Source: Legionellaceae bacterium | Lineage (GTDB): Bacteria; Pseudomonadota; Gammaproteobacteria; Legionellales; Legionellaceae | Length of the DNA stretch: 64,000 nt | Assembly (NCBI GenBank): GCA_029210085.1 | Contig: JARGPP010000021.1 | Location: 55,143-119,142 of the forward strand | Direction of reading: 5' to 3' | In this document: one piece after another, positions 7,153 to 16,961 of the stretch | Layout: each line of letters opens with the position of its first letter | How positions within the stretch are numbered: the first letter of the stretch is position 1 | Translations under genes and position numbers: made by a program | Notes under the pieces: model-generated | Told to the model about the DNA's origin: nothing | The model's database searches: none | What the model saw: only the letters and a program-made list of their open reading frames with translations

Positions 7153-10040
7153 GGTTGAGATGGAAAGGATTTTTCTTCACCCTATTATCTGTTTTTTTTC
7201 CTATTCTTGCATTTGCTGATGAATCAGGAACCATGAGTTTTGCCCCCCCTACAACCGACATTTCGGTGACTTTTTTAGGTAATATTTTTGGGGTGGTTGA
7301 TGGTGTTCTACATGGTACCGGTAGTCAAATTATGGGAACCATGTTTGGTGTTTTCAATGCTGCCGTATTAGCGCTGGGTGGCATTGTCATCATGTATATT
7401 ATTTTGGTTTCAACCATGAATACGGCGCATGAAGGGCAAATGTTAGGCCAGAAGTGGTCTTCTATTTGGGTGCCTGTGCGCGCAACTGCTGGCTTGGCTT
7501 TATTGATTCCTAAAGCATCCGGTTATTGCATGATGCAAATCTTTGTGATGTGGGTGGTCCTTCAGGGGGTTGGTGTTGCAGATAAAATTTGGGGGGCTGC
7601 ACTTGATTATTTGAATCGAGGAGGTGTGATCATTCAAGGCAATATGGCGCCAGATATTTCGATGGGGGCTGATGGTGGCGGTATTATGAGTGGCTCGGCA
7701 ACCATACTGTATGGACAAGTATGTATGGTAGGGCTTCAAACTCAGCTTGAAAAATTACGAGAAGATTACTTAGATGCAAAAGACCAAGGTACAGGCGAGT
7801 GTTCTGGCTCACCGTCGGATACGCTCAAGAAGTTTTGTGAGCAGTCGGTACCAGATTTTATCAATACAGTCGACCCCATTACCGCCTATGATGATCAACA
7901 CGACCCAACGGTAACAACACAAGAAAAATTTTATGTAACAATGCCTAATTTTGATCAAGACTCGCTTTATGCTCCGCTGAATGGTATTTGTGGGACAATT
8001 AAGTGGAATGGCATGGATCCAAATGACATGGCGAATATTTCAGATATCTCAACCATTAATTCAAGTGATATAGAAACCATTCAAAAGTCACGAGCAGCAG
8101 CTATTGAACAGGTTTATATTACCTTATCGGTTACGGCAAGAACAATGGTTAGTAATGATCCGCAAATGAACTCAAATGGGGCTTCTTCAGATGATGTTTC
8201 GGCAGTTGCCGATGATCAATTTGGTTTGGCTTATAGTTCGTCTCAAACACCTTGTAGTAGTGTTAATGATGATTGCCCGAACTGGGGGCCTGATCCGGAC
8301 TTGTCCTCAACTGCTCCTGTTTTACTTGAAGGAACAGAGCTCCAAAATGCAGTGGCTGATTATAATGCTGTGATGAATCCAACGCTGAAACTAATATCAG
8401 ATTCTAAAAATAGCAAAGAAGCAGGTAATGAACGTGCCTTCATTGGCGAGGCAAAAGAGCGCGGTTGGATTATGGCAGGAAGCTACTTTTTTGATTTGGC
8501 ACGGTTAAATGGTTCAGCATCGAGTAGCACCAGTACGGATACAAATAGTGGTTTTGGAGATAGTTGTTTTAAAATAGCGAGCTTAAGAAAACCATTTGAA
8601 TCTGATGTGTGTACGGGAAGTTCTGCAACTGATACAGATTGCTCTGTGACCCATAAGTTATTGTGTGATATTTTTACGATTAAAAATTCGGGCCCTGTTT
8701 CAAAGGTTGCGACTTTAATTGATGGTGATGGCATTGTCGACCCGACTTTACAGCCTGCTGATTATTCAAAATCAGAGATTAATCCTAAAAAAGGAATCGC
8801 GTCATCAACCGTTTTTGGTTATGGCTATAATGCTGCATTAATTGATTTGCCGGAGCAAGAAGGCACTTCAGGCCCTGATATTTTAATTACAAAAGATTTA
8901 GATTTATCAGCTTTGGAATGGAACCTTCCTGATTTAAAAATGAGTTGTACCGGTAATTACTGGTCGATGTTAGGTCTTAAATGTATGATTCGTGATGTGA
9001 TGCAAGCGATGTATGATTATTACTTTAAGCCTTTATATAGTTTTTATATCAGCATGATTGAAGAAGCAATTAAGATGACATTTAAAGTGTTTGCTATTTA
9101 TCCTCTGAGTGGATTTGCTTATATCTTTATGTCGGGGATGCGCATTCTGGGTCAGGATGGAGTAAATCCAATTGTTGCACTTGCTAAAATGGGTGCGACT
9201 TATATTGATTTCTCAATGAATATTTGGATACTGGCAGCACTAGGAGCTGTTGTTGGCTCGATGGCACCGGCAGTGTATGCGCTATATATGGTGATTGCGC
9301 CACTGTTTCTTGCCTGGGTTGGAATCATGGTGGGTATTGGCTTTACAACGGCTTATTTTGTACCTTTCTTGCCTTATATGATTTTTACCTTTGGAGCAAT
9401 TGCGTGGATGATTTCAGTGATTGAAGCCATGGTAGCAGCTCCTATTGTTGCCTTGGGTGTTGCTCACCCAGAAGGGCATGATGCTTTGGGTAAAAGTGAA
9501 GCTGGGCTGATGATCTTACTGAATGTGTTTTTAAGGCCAGGGATGATGGTTGTTGGATATATTGCAGCCATTGCATTGTCGTTTGTTGGTGTATGGATTA
9601 TGAATGCTGGATTTGGCAATGTCTTTAATTACCTAGAAAGCGATCAGATGTGGGGGTCGCTCAGCACGTTAAGTCCTATACCATGGACGCAGTTCTTCGG
9701 ATATTTTTTTGGTGCATTGGTTTATACCATGCTGTACTTAACGATTGTTCAGAAAGCCTTTACGCTGATTGCTGTGTTACCTGATAAAGTGTTGCGTTGG
9801 ATTGGAGGCCAGCCCGAAGGCGTTGGGCAGGAAACAATGCAATGGGGTGAAGAGACAAAAGGTAAAGTAGGCGAATCAGGTAAAGCAACAATAGATGCGG
9901 GTGCCGCTATGCAGAAACAGGCCGCAGGCCAGTTGGGACAAGAGGCTCCAGAGTCAGGAGCAGATAAAGGCGAGGGTAGTTCTGAGTCTAAACCAGGTGG
10001 TGATAGTAAACCACCAGGTGGTGCTGGTGGTGCTGGTTAG
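7149..10040 (+). CDS. dotA: Dot/Icm polytopic inner-membrane protein DotA
   Basis: DotA is a large inner-membrane, partly secreted component essential for Dot/Icm function. From the ATG at 7149 (GGGGGAAAG ribosome-binding site, ATGA overlap with icmV) the protein has 963 residues, slightly shorter than Legionella DotA (about 1,048). It has a cleavable signal peptide ending near AFADES, membrane segments in the first 150 residues, a large Cys-containing periplasmic loop (roughly 170-620), and a second membrane cluster from about 640 to 880 with AIYPLSGFAYIFMSGMRILG and FLPYMIFTFGAIAWM. The C-terminal tail is Gly/Glu/Lys-rich low complexity. The frame extends upstream to 7098 inside icmV, but that start lacks support. 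Confidence 0.94.
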   Translation: MRLRWKGFFFTLLSVFFPILAFADESGTMSFAPPTTDISVTFLGNIFGVVDGVLHGTGSQIMGTMFGVFNAAVLALGGIVIMYIILVSTMNTAHEGQMLGQKWSSIWVPVRATAGLALLIPKASGYCMMQIFVMWVVLQGVGVADKIWGAALDYLNRGGVIIQGNMAPDISMGADGGGIMSGSATILYGQVCMVGLQTQLEKLREDYLDAKDQGTGECSGSPSDTLKKFCEQSVPDFINTVDPITAYDDQHDPTVTTQEKFYVTMPNFDQDSLYAPLNGICGTIKWNGMDPNDMANISDISTINSSDIETIQKSRAAAIEQVYITLSVTARTMVSNDPQMNSNGASSDDVSAVADDQFGLAYSSSQTPCSSVNDDCPNWGPDPDLSSTAPVLLEGTELQNAVADYNAVMNPTLKLISDSKNSKEAGNERAFIGEAKERGWIMAGSYFFDLARLNGSASSSTSTDTNSGFGDSCFKIASLRKPFESDVCTGSSATDTDCSVTHKLLCDIFTIKNSGPVSKVATLIDGDGIVDPTLQPADYSKSEINPKKGIASSTVFGYGYNAALIDLPEQEGTSGPDILITKDLDLSALEWNLPDLKMSCTGNYWSMLGLKCMIRDVMQAMYDYYFKPLYSFYISMIEEAIKMTFKVFAIYPLSGFAYIFMSGMRILGQDGVNPIVALAKMGATYIDFSMNIWILAALGAVVGSMAPAVYALYMVIAPLFLAWVGIMVGIGFTTAYFVPFLPYMIFTFGAIAWMISVIEAMVAAPIVALGVAHPEGHDALGKSEAGLMILLNVFLRPGMMVVGYIAAIALSFVGVWIMNAGFGNVFNYLESDQMWGSLSTLSPIPWTQFFGYFFGALVYTMLYLTIVQKAFTLIAVLPDKVLRWIGGQPEGVGQETMQWGEETKGKVGESGKATIDAGAAMQKQAAGQLGQEAPESGADKGEGSSESKPGGDSKPPGGAGGAG

Positions 10041-10185
10041 TTTAGGGTTGTATGTTTGTTCATGGGCCATGGAAGGCTTTGTGCGTGTATTTAGATATCC
10101 ATACAGCTTTTCTTGAGGCTTGAAAGTGTCGTTATTTAATTGAAGTATATCAACCATAGGGTTGGAGTAGATAAAAATCGAAAGG

Positions 10186-10228
10186 CATCACTTTTTAAAG
10201 AATAATGGACTTAGTGGTGTTCTTTTTT
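10186..10228 (+). terminator. possible terminator after dotA
   Basis: CATCACT at 10186-10192 can pair with AGTGGTG at 10213-10219 (one G-T wobble), followed by a T-rich run. The loop is long (20 bases) and the stem short, so this is a weak candidate. It lies in the 291-base gap between dotA and the ATP-grasp gene, in which I see no gene. Confidence 0.3.
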
Positions 10229-10331
10229 GTTCATATCATCATGGTGGATACGTTAATCTAACATTGATGTTGAAATTTTGGTTCGAAGCTTAACTTAAAT
10301 TAGCTGTAATCAACTCACTCAGGGATAAGTG

Positions 10332-11408
10332 ATGGATAAAAACGCGCGGTTATACTATCAAAGTGCACAAGCATTAAGACTCTCAGTGGCTGCGCTTGAA
10401 TACATTTATGGTTTTGAAATTAAGCTAGGTAAGCGTCGTTATTTTTTTCGTGGTGGAGAAACGCCGTTTAACTGTGGTAGTAGTTTAGGTGTTGCCAGTA
10501 ATAAATATTGCATGAATAAAATGCTTGCTGCATCAGGCTTTCCTGTGCCTGAAGGAAATGCATTTAATCGGTATGAGTTTAAAAATACGAATCTTGATTC
10601 TCTGATTAAAGATTTGAACTTTCCACTGGTTGTTAAGCCGATGTCGGGTACAGCTACAGGAACTGATGTGATATGCAATATCACAACGATTGAACAATTA
10701 CGCGCTTGTATGAAAGAGCGATATAAACGATATAAGTATTTATCCGTTGAAGCATTTCACTCGGGTTTAAATTCTTATCGAGTGCTTGTTTTTTATAATC
10801 GAGTGATTGGTGTTGTGCAACGTTTTTCAGCTCGAGTTGTAGGAGATAATAGACATACAATCAGAGAGTTGGTTGCGCTTGAAAATATAAAACGTAAAGT
10901 GCTTGAGGAAACAGTGTCATTGGGGCCTATCAAGCTGGATGAAGAAGTTGATATTCGTTTGAATGAGCTTGGAATGACACTGGAAACTATTCCGAAAGCA
11001 GAAGAAACCGTTATTCTTTGTTACACCTGTAACTCAACACGAGGTGGCACAATGCACTCTTTAGGGAAAAAAATATGTATAGAAAATGCTAAATTATTAT
11101 GTAATGCCGCTAGAGCACTCGATTTGAATATCGTTGGCTTTGATGTGGCTTGTGAAGATATTCTTACCCCCATTGAGTCTTCTCGTGGGGTGATCATTGA
11201 GGCAAATCACAATCCTGATATTACGATTCATGAAAGTCCCATGACAGGAGTTCGCACGCGAGTGAGTAAAGTAATCTTACGCCAACTGATAATGCGGCAT
11301 CCAGTTGCTTACCTTTCGGGGCTTTTCCGAGCAAGTAACAAAAATGGATTTTATTTTAAATCGGTTTTAATTTTATCGGGTTATCTTGTGTGGAAATCTG
11401 TTGTGTAG
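10332..11408 (+). CDS. ATP-grasp ligase, cyanophycin-synthetase/glutathione-synthetase-like
   Basis: A 358-residue single-domain ATP-grasp enzyme, expected to join a carboxylate to an amine with ATP. Visible features: SLGVASNKYCMNKMLAASGFPVPEG (start of the grasp fold), NFPLVVKPMSGTATGTDV (ATP-binding Lys), VVGDNRHTIRELVAL (typical of CphA and GshF C-terminal domains), and GVIIEANHNPDITIHESPMTG (Mg-binding Glu-x-Asn). It lacks the extra Mur-ligase domain of true cyanophycin synthetase. ATG at 10332 is preferred over GTG at 10329. A PLP decarboxylase gene follows after 35 bases. The pair sits between dotA and dotB. The substrate is unknown; a short peptide or amino-acid conjugate is a guess. 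Confidence 0.8.
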   Translation: MDKNARLYYQSAQALRLSVAALEYIYGFEIKLGKRRYFFRGGETPFNCGSSLGVASNKYCMNKMLAASGFPVPEGNAFNRYEFKNTNLDSLIKDLNFPLVVKPMSGTATGTDVICNITTIEQLRACMKERYKRYKYLSVEAFHSGLNSYRVLVFYNRVIGVVQRFSARVVGDNRHTIRELVALENIKRKVLEETVSLGPIKLDEEVDIRLNELGMTLETIPKAEETVILCYTCNSTRGGTMHSLGKKICIENAKLLCNAARALDLNIVGFDVACEDILTPIESSRGVIIEANHNPDITIHESPMTGVRTRVSKVILRQLIMRHPVAYLSGLFRASNKNGFYFKSVLILSGYLVWKSVV

Positions 11409-11443
11409 TCTTTGTTGTCGTTATGCTTATTGTGAGATGTTGA

Positions 11444-12664
11444 ATGGTAAAACAAAAGTTATCATGTACATATGATTTTTCAGTTCGCGCGAGAAAAAAT
11501 TTAGGCACATTTAATACCCATTTAATGGATGAATATGCACGGAATGTTTTTTTTGATTATGCGGGCGTGAATGCAGTTGATAGTTACGCTTATCCTGAGA
11601 TAGAACAAGTTAAAAAGAAGTGTGCGGAATTTATACTAAGTTTGCTGAATGCAAAAGGTGATGAAGATTTTCAATATTTTACAACATCAGGTTCCTCTGA
11701 GTCAGTGTTACTTGCAATTTTAGTGTTAAAAACCCAGCATCAACACTTAAATCATTATCGTGTTTTTAAGCCTAATATTGTGATTGGTAAAAACAGCCAT
11801 GTCGCCTGGTTTAAGGCAGCAAAATATTTACAAGTTGATGTGCGTATTGCTGGAAGTGATACTTTATTGGTGATGGATAACCTCGAAATAATGACTTTAA
11901 TTGATGAAAATACAGTAGGTATTTGCTGTACGATAGGAGCGCCAACAACTTTGCTTGCCGATGATGTGATGGGTCTTGATACTAAATTGGCCCACCATCA
12001 TAGGATAACAGGGCAATTTATTCCTATCCATGTGGACGCTGCCAGTGGTGGATTTGTTATACCGTTTGTAAATCCAGAGCTGATGTGTGACTTTCGTTTG
12101 AAGCATGTTTTTTCTATGAATGTATCCAGTCATAAATATGGATTGGTCTATCCTAGTCTAGGTTGGTTATTCATGCGTAACACGCCTTGTTTAGAGGAGC
12201 TTTTAGATGAGATTGGTTATTTAGGAAAATCAATAAAATGCTTTTCAATGCAGTTTTCTCATTCTGCATCGCACTTAATGGCCCAATATTATTATATTCG
12301 AACATTAGGATATGCAGGGTATAAACAAATTATTCTTCAACTTTTTGGTTATGCTAAACGATTAAAGCAAGCGTTAGCTGATACGCAAGAAAACATCCGG
12401 TTTGTTCGAAGCGATAGCGCTTCTTTGCCAGGATTAATATTTTTTATCAATAATATAGATATGTGCAGCTTGTCACGTAATCTAAAAGAGAAAGGCTGGT
12501 GTTTACCCGTTTATTCTTTGCCAGGAACAAAGTCCGAATTACAGGTTGCTCGGGTGGTAGTACGCAAAGGGCATGATGATCTATTGCTGAATGAGCTTGT
12601 GTCAGATATAAAAATCTTTTCTCAACATCATGTAAAGTCGAAAGCTGAGGTTTTAGGCATCTGA
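11444..12664 (+). CDS. PLP-dependent group II decarboxylase-like protein
   Basis: A 406-residue fold-type I PLP enzyme of the glutamate/aromatic amino-acid decarboxylase group. Support: YAYPEIEQVKKKCAEFI and FTTSGSSESVLLAIL (phosphate-binding region), HVDAASGGFVIPF (Asp contacting the pyridine nitrogen) and NVSSHKYGL with the probable Schiff-base Lys near residue 231, within the family pattern SxHKYG. It is shorter than E. coli GadB (466), and the specificity cannot be read. It follows the ATP-grasp gene by 35 bases and ends convergent to dotB. Together they may make an amidated or decarboxylated small molecule; that is inference. Confidence 0.8.
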   Translation: MVKQKLSCTYDFSVRARKNLGTFNTHLMDEYARNVFFDYAGVNAVDSYAYPEIEQVKKKCAEFILSLLNAKGDEDFQYFTTSGSSESVLLAILVLKTQHQHLNHYRVFKPNIVIGKNSHVAWFKAAKYLQVDVRIAGSDTLLVMDNLEIMTLIDENTVGICCTIGAPTTLLADDVMGLDTKLAHHHRITGQFIPIHVDAASGGFVIPFVNPELMCDFRLKHVFSMNVSSHKYGLVYPSLGWLFMRNTPCLEELLDEIGYLGKSIKCFSMQFSHSASHLMAQYYYIRTLGYAGYKQIILQLFGYAKRLKQALADTQENIRFVRSDSASLPGLIFFINNIDMCSLSRNLKEKGWCLPVYSLPGTKSELQVARVVVRKGHDDLLLNELVSDIKIFSQHHVKSKAEVLGI

Positions 12665-12701
12665 GTGAGCTCGCTATGTTTTAAAGCTTCGAGGGAAAGC
12701 A

Positions 12702-13838
12702 TTAGGCTTCTTTGGTTCCAGCAACAATAACTTTGTAAGTGCGCTCATCAATAATACCTGCTTCCAATTTATGAGCGGCATCAATAGTCATGAGTTGCCC
12801 GCGTTGGCGTACGAGCTTTCGAGTGACCCGAGTGACTTCATTAGGATCACTTTCAAGTAATATATCACGGGCTTCTTCATCAAAAATAAGATATTCACGT
12901 AGTGGGACCCGTTTTCCATCGACAGTGGGCACAAGTTTTTGCCAGATACATAGCCGAATGGTTTCCAAAATATCAATGGTGCGGCCTAGTCGCTCTTCGC
13001 CTGAAAAAGAAGTGACTAAACGACGCATGGTTTCGGCTACACCTGAAGTATGTAGTGTTGTATAGACTGGGTGTCCTGTGAGTGCCGCTTCAAGGGCTGA
13101 ACTAATCGTTTCAGCATCACGACACTCCCCAACCATAATAAGGCGAGGTTTGCGCCTCAGTGCGTTTCGAACGCCCTCTGCAAAAGACGGGAGATGCCGT
13201 GGAATTTCAGATTGACTCACACTGGCCGAAATGGTTTCTATTTCGTCGTAAACGAACTCAATTGGCGCTTCATAAGTTAGCACTTTACGGTTTGAGTCAA
13301 CATCTTCAATGAGCTCGCGAATAATTGATGCAAGTAGTGTTGATTTTCCGGAGCCAGTGGCTCCTGTAACAAAAACAATGCCTTCTTGTGGTGCGATAGC
13401 TTCCAAAATATTCTGAGGCAAATCTAAGGTGTCTAGTTTGGGAGGGGTTGTTGGAATGGTTCTGAGCGTGATTTGAATCGCGTCATGACCTTCAACTAAG
13501 CATGCCGTGCCATTGACACGATAGCGGTAACGAACACCGCGATTAGGGCGAAATTCATAATGCGTATCGATGTCTTTTCCAGATAAAAGCTGTGTGGTTG
13601 CATTCGGGCCATAGATGCCATTAATAAGATCACCAAGCTCTGTGTTCGATAATTGCCGATTGGTGAGGCGTAGCAACTTGCCATAAACCTCTGCAAAAAT
13701 AGGTGAGCCAGTTTGGATGGTAACATCAGATGCCTTGAGACTTTCGGCATGTTCAAGTAAGCGCTCCATAAAAACAGGTGTGAACCGTGTGGGTTCATCT
13801 GGCATTAAATTAACATGTTCAGAGTGCGCGTCAGTCAT
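12702..13838 (-). CDS. dotB: Dot/Icm cytoplasmic ATPase DotB
   Basis: VirB11/PilT-like hexameric ATPase that powers the Dot/Icm system together with DotO. The 378-residue protein (ATG at 13838, the same length as Legionella DotB) has Walker A GATGSGKST at 159-167, the Asp box ... LTYEAPIEFVYDE, Walker B RRKPRLIMVGECRD and the His box GHPVYTTLHTSGVAETMRR. The longer open frame to 13889 adds a hydrophobic stretch overlapping dotC and is unlikely. It is the last gene of dotD-dotC-dotB, 16 bases after dotC. Confidence 0.95.
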   Translation of the reverse strand: MTDAHSEHVNLMPDEPTRFTPVFMERLLEHAESLKASDVTIQTGSPIFAEVYGKLLRLTNRQLSNTELGDLINGIYGPNATTQLLSGKDIDTHYEFRPNRGVRYRYRVNGTACLVEGHDAIQITLRTIPTTPPKLDTLDLPQNILEAIAPQEGIVFVTGATGSGKSTLLASIIRELIEDVDSNRKVLTYEAPIEFVYDEIETISASVSQSEIPRHLPSFAEGVRNALRRKPRLIMVGECRDAETISSALEAALTGHPVYTTLHTSGVAETMRRLVTSFSGEERLGRTIDILETIRLCIWQKLVPTVDGKRVPLREYLIFDEEARDILLESDPNEVTRVTRKLVRQRGQLMTIDAAHKLEAGIIDERTYKVIVAGTKEA

Positions 13839-13854
13839 TATATGATGGCCAAAT

Positions 13855-14778
13855 TTAATTAATAGGAGTAATAACAGGTTGCCAAGCATTATGATTCACA
13901 GCAACCTTAGCTGCGTTAATGCGTTGCTCCATTTGACTTAATTCTTTTAAGCTTCGTTCGTCTTTTGCAATGGCCGCACGCCATTCGTCACTTTTAACGT
14001 TTAAGGCTGGGAGTGCTGTTATACGAAGGACTCGGTCATCAATATGGAGTTCGTCTCCATTACCTGTGACACCAAGATCGGTGTGAGATACATAAGGCGC
14101 TGAGACCATATTCATCGCTAATAATTTCCGATATAAAATCATGCCAGTAAAGTCTTCTTTGATGCGGGCAATATTTTCACTGAGAATAGTATCAGCTTGT
14201 TCTAAACCATTTTGCCAGCCTTTTTCAACATAATAACACCACACTTGGCGTTCTTCTTTGGTATTGGGCAGCATGCTTACATGAGGCTCGTCAGGTTTTG
14301 CATAATCAAGCCAGAGATACTGTCTCCAGTTAGGGGGCGTGGTAATAAAACGTGCTTGTTTAGCGAGTTTATAGGTTCGGTCTGATACGCGGATAGCTTG
14401 GCCACTAGCAAGGTTCAGGGTGTTATTGCCTTGTAATAACACAGGGGGTAACACATTGTTATCGAGCACCAAAGCTTTAAAGTCAAAAATTGCATCGAGG
14501 TTACGTGTCTGTCGAACCAGTTGGTCATCGATGTTTTTTGCGCGTGCAGCAAGCCCTGACTGAGCTCCCAGGCTTAATGCGGTTTCACGGAGTGCCATAT
14601 TGCGAATTTTACTTTGGGATTCTTTAGTTGTTCGACGTTCACTGGCTTTTTTTGTTGAGCCCATTGACTTTAATCCGGCCAAAGAAGTTGTATCACCCAT
14701 GGTGCCATAGGTTCTGGGCGTGCAGGCAACAATTCCTGCAAATAAGACAATCAGAAGACTACGAATAAGTTTTCGCAT
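13855..14778 (-). CDS. dotC: Dot/Icm outer-membrane lipoprotein DotC
   Basis: Component of the outer-membrane core complex with DotD and DotH. From the ATG at 14778 the 307-residue product has a lipoprotein signal MRKLIRSLLIVLFAGIVAC with the lipobox Cys at 19. The conserved body includes REDFTGMILYRKLLAMNMVSAPYVSHTDLGVTGNGDELHIDDRVLRIT, typical of DotC. The frame remains open to 14886 inside dotD, but that start would bury the lipoprotein signal. It overlaps dotD by 20 bases. Confidence 0.94.
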   Translation of the reverse strand: MRKLIRSLLIVLFAGIVACTPRTYGTMGDTTSLAGLKSMGSTKKASERRTTKESQSKIRNMALRETALSLGAQSGLAARAKNIDDQLVRQTRNLDAIFDFKALVLDNNVLPPVLLQGNNTLNLASGQAIRVSDRTYKLAKQARFITTPPNWRQYLWLDYAKPDEPHVSMLPNTKEERQVWCYYVEKGWQNGLEQADTILSENIARIKEDFTGMILYRKLLAMNMVSAPYVSHTDLGVTGNGDELHIDDRVLRITALPALNVKSDEWRAAIAKDERSLKELSQMEQRINAAKVAVNHNAWQPVITPIN

Positions 14779-15244
14779 AGCGCAATTCGACAACCTGATT
14801 GTTAGGATAAACATGAATGGAGGCTTTTTTGCCCGCTTGATAGTCAATGTCACGCAAAATTTCAGCCAGTGTTCGATCTTTTGCATTTAAGCTAATTAAA
14901 ACAGGAATAGGAGGAGGATGGCCAAGAACGCGTATTTTATAATTGGCTGCTTTCGCCATGCGCTCAGTGAGTTCGCCAATAGGACCTGCCCAATCAACCG
15001 ATGCATGTGTTAACAAATTTTGTGTACTTGGAATGGTCTGAAGGTTATCAGCACTTGGTGGAATAACAACCTTTTCGACCCTCGCCATTTCAAGCATCGA
15101 GCCACTGACCGAGCTCGCAGCTTCCGCTAATCTGATGGTAGCGTCATCGCTGGGTGCATTGTATGGTGGCTTTTTGTACGTTATAGACGTACAAGCGGCC
15201 ATGGAAAAAAGTAACACGAAAAGCAGACAGTGCTTAAATTTCAT
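14759..15244 (-). CDS. dotD: Dot/Icm outer-membrane lipoprotein DotD
   Basis: Small lipoprotein of the Dot/Icm core complex with a secretin N0-like domain. Length 161 residues, as in Legionella. The signal MKFKHCLLFVLLFSMAAC gives a lipobox with Cys18. The rest contains DWAGPIGELTERMAKAANYKIRVLGHPPPIPVLISLNAKDRTLAEILRDIDYQAG, the N0-like fold segment. It is first in the dotD-dotC-dotB operon. Confidence 0.94.
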   Translation of the reverse strand: MKFKHCLLFVLLFSMAACTSITYKKPPYNAPSDDATIRLAEAASSVSGSMLEMARVEKVVIPPSADNLQTIPSTQNLLTHASVDWAGPIGELTERMAKAANYKIRVLGHPPPIPVLISLNAKDRTLAEILRDIDYQAGKKASIHVYPNNQVVELRYAKTYS

Positions 15245-15636
15245 GAACGACGCTTAGACCATTTAGATTGCCTTTGATTGAAACAGGAGGCACCTGTCTT
15301 GTCAAGTCTAAAATGCTAAGTTACAGAGAGTAAATGGACTATCTGTTTCTGTAGTACATGAGTGACCGGATTTTTAAATATCTTTATATTGATCATTGAG
15401 ATGCTTATAAAAATAGACTGCGTGGTTATAGCGATGTAGAAAGTAGCCTTATAGCTGCTCATGCGTAGCTTGTTTGGCCCGTGGAGGCGGGAAGTGAGAG
15501 AGTAGATACTTATGAACAAAGCACGTCTCAATATGTTTGATCTATTTGAGTATTTTAACGTGCCGAGGCTTACCTTTTTTAAAGTTAAAAAGCTTGGGTG
15601 CTACTCAACCAGAACCGTTTATTAACTTCTAACCGT
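15245..15636. other. non-coding gap, nothing recognised
   Basis: A 392-base stretch upstream of dotD and downstream of the next minus-strand gene. The only open frame (15316-15531, minus strand) encodes a low-complexity, hydrophobic peptide with no recognisable start context. The dotD promoter probably lies at the left side of this gap. I see no RNA gene or repeat. Confidence 0.5.
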
Positions 15637-16818
15637 CTAAAATGCGAGGTTTGAGTCTTCGCCATATTCACTGTTTGGTAGCTCCTCTGTTGCCGACTTG
15701 AAAAAGCGAGGGTTCGTACTGAGTGCTTTTAAATTATCTTGCGGGGGTGGCTCGGTAATCCAGAAGTCTCGAAACTCAGCAAATCGGAGACATACCAATG
15801 AAATGGCAAAAATAGCAGCAACAATAGGGACGGCTGGATGTAACATCATGATGGGAGGTGTGAAAGAGGCAAGACAAAGCAATAAAAGAGCGTGCATGGT
15901 TGTGTTTGTGTTACGAACACCTCTTGTATAGGCAATACTTGAGTCAAGGTGTTTTAAATAAGTTTTTTCTGTGTCACTTAAGTTTTCATGCTGACTGTAT
16001 TCGGCACGCATGGCATAAAGGCGTGAGACATCATAATGACTTCTTAAGGCTGCAAAGATAACTTCACAAAGTTTTACAGCGACAGTGATGTAAACAGCAA
16101 GCCACAGGGTTGCACTGGTCAAAATAAAAACGGATATAAATCCGGCAAGCACAGAAGGCGAATCATTAATTAAGTTAAATAAACGGTCATCAATTTCTGC
16201 GTGTGCTTGGAGGCGTGATTGGAGGGGAATCGTTTGATTTTCAGAAAGACGTGAGGGCAGTATCAGACCATTGACAATGGTTCGTGGCAGATAAATTAAG
16301 AACCCCGCAATTGTTAAAATAGGGCCAAGGAAGCTAGCGAATCGCTCAGCCCAGGTCAAATCATGGCCGAATGTTTCGGGGAACGCGATTAATCCAAGGC
16401 AAATACGTCGAATATTTCCAATTAATAATCGGGTCGTGTCTGTATTATAAGTGATATTTTGAACAATTCCTGGAAAATTGAAAACATTGTCTTTTGATTC
16501 ACTTGCTGGTTGTCGCAGCAACTGTTTTAAAATCATTTTATCTTGACTAAATTTGGCCTTGGCCGGTATTTCATTAAGACGCCCATGAAGTGACTCAAGC
16601 AGCTCAGCCATAAATAAAGCAGATTGAATGAGCTCCTTGGTTTCTTTGGTATCTTGTGTTGATTGATTAATATGAGCGATGAGGTGCGCGCAGTGTGCGC
16701 GATATTGGACACGCCACAGCCAAGCGTTTTCAGCAAGTCGAGTAAAATCAGCTGCTTCCAAGCTTTGGCCTTGCAAAACGACTTTTTGTATCTCAAGTTG
16801 CTTAAGAATAAGAGTCAT
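15637..16818 (-). CDS. unknown membrane protein, possible Dot/Icm substrate
   Basis: A 393-residue protein I do not recognise. The N-terminal third is soluble and helical. The rest has three hydrophobic regions at about 183-208 (FLGPILTIAGFLIYLP), 235-270 (SVLAGFISVFILTSATLWLAV) and 310-345 (MHALLLLCLASFTPPIMML). It ends in an acidic tail (ATEELPNSEYGEDSNLAF), a composition seen in some Dot/Icm substrates. It stands alone, pointing away from tkt. It could equally be a structural membrane protein; the secretion idea is inference from the tail and the location next to dot genes. Confidence 0.6.
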   Translation of the reverse strand: MTLILKQLEIQKVVLQGQSLEAADFTRLAENAWLWRVQYRAHCAHLIAHINQSTQDTKETKELIQSALFMAELLESLHGRLNEIPAKAKFSQDKMILKQLLRQPASESKDNVFNFPGIVQNITYNTDTTRLLIGNIRRICLGLIAFPETFGHDLTWAERFASFLGPILTIAGFLIYLPRTIVNGLILPSRLSENQTIPLQSRLQAHAEIDDRLFNLINDSPSVLAGFISVFILTSATLWLAVYITVAVKLCEVIFAALRSHYDVSRLYAMRAEYSQHENLSDTEKTYLKHLDSSIAYTRGVRNTNTTMHALLLLCLASFTPPIMMLHPAVPIVAAIFAISLVCLRFAEFRDFWITEPPPQDNLKALSTNPRFFKSATEELPNSEYGEDSNLAF

Positions 16819-16961
16819 TCAACACCTGCGTTTTATATAGTGCGCTTATTGTATCATAAATAGTCAAAAAAAACATGGCTCTCACGTATTTCTCATGGAG
16901 ATACTTGCTGAGGTTTAGGTTCTGAGCGACAATAAAGCCCTTTTTTATATATGGGGTTTTT

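Noticed and set aside
15316..15531. Minus-strand open frame of 71 codons in the gap upstream of dotD
   Set aside because: Low complexity, no ribosome-binding site and no recognisable motif; probably chance.
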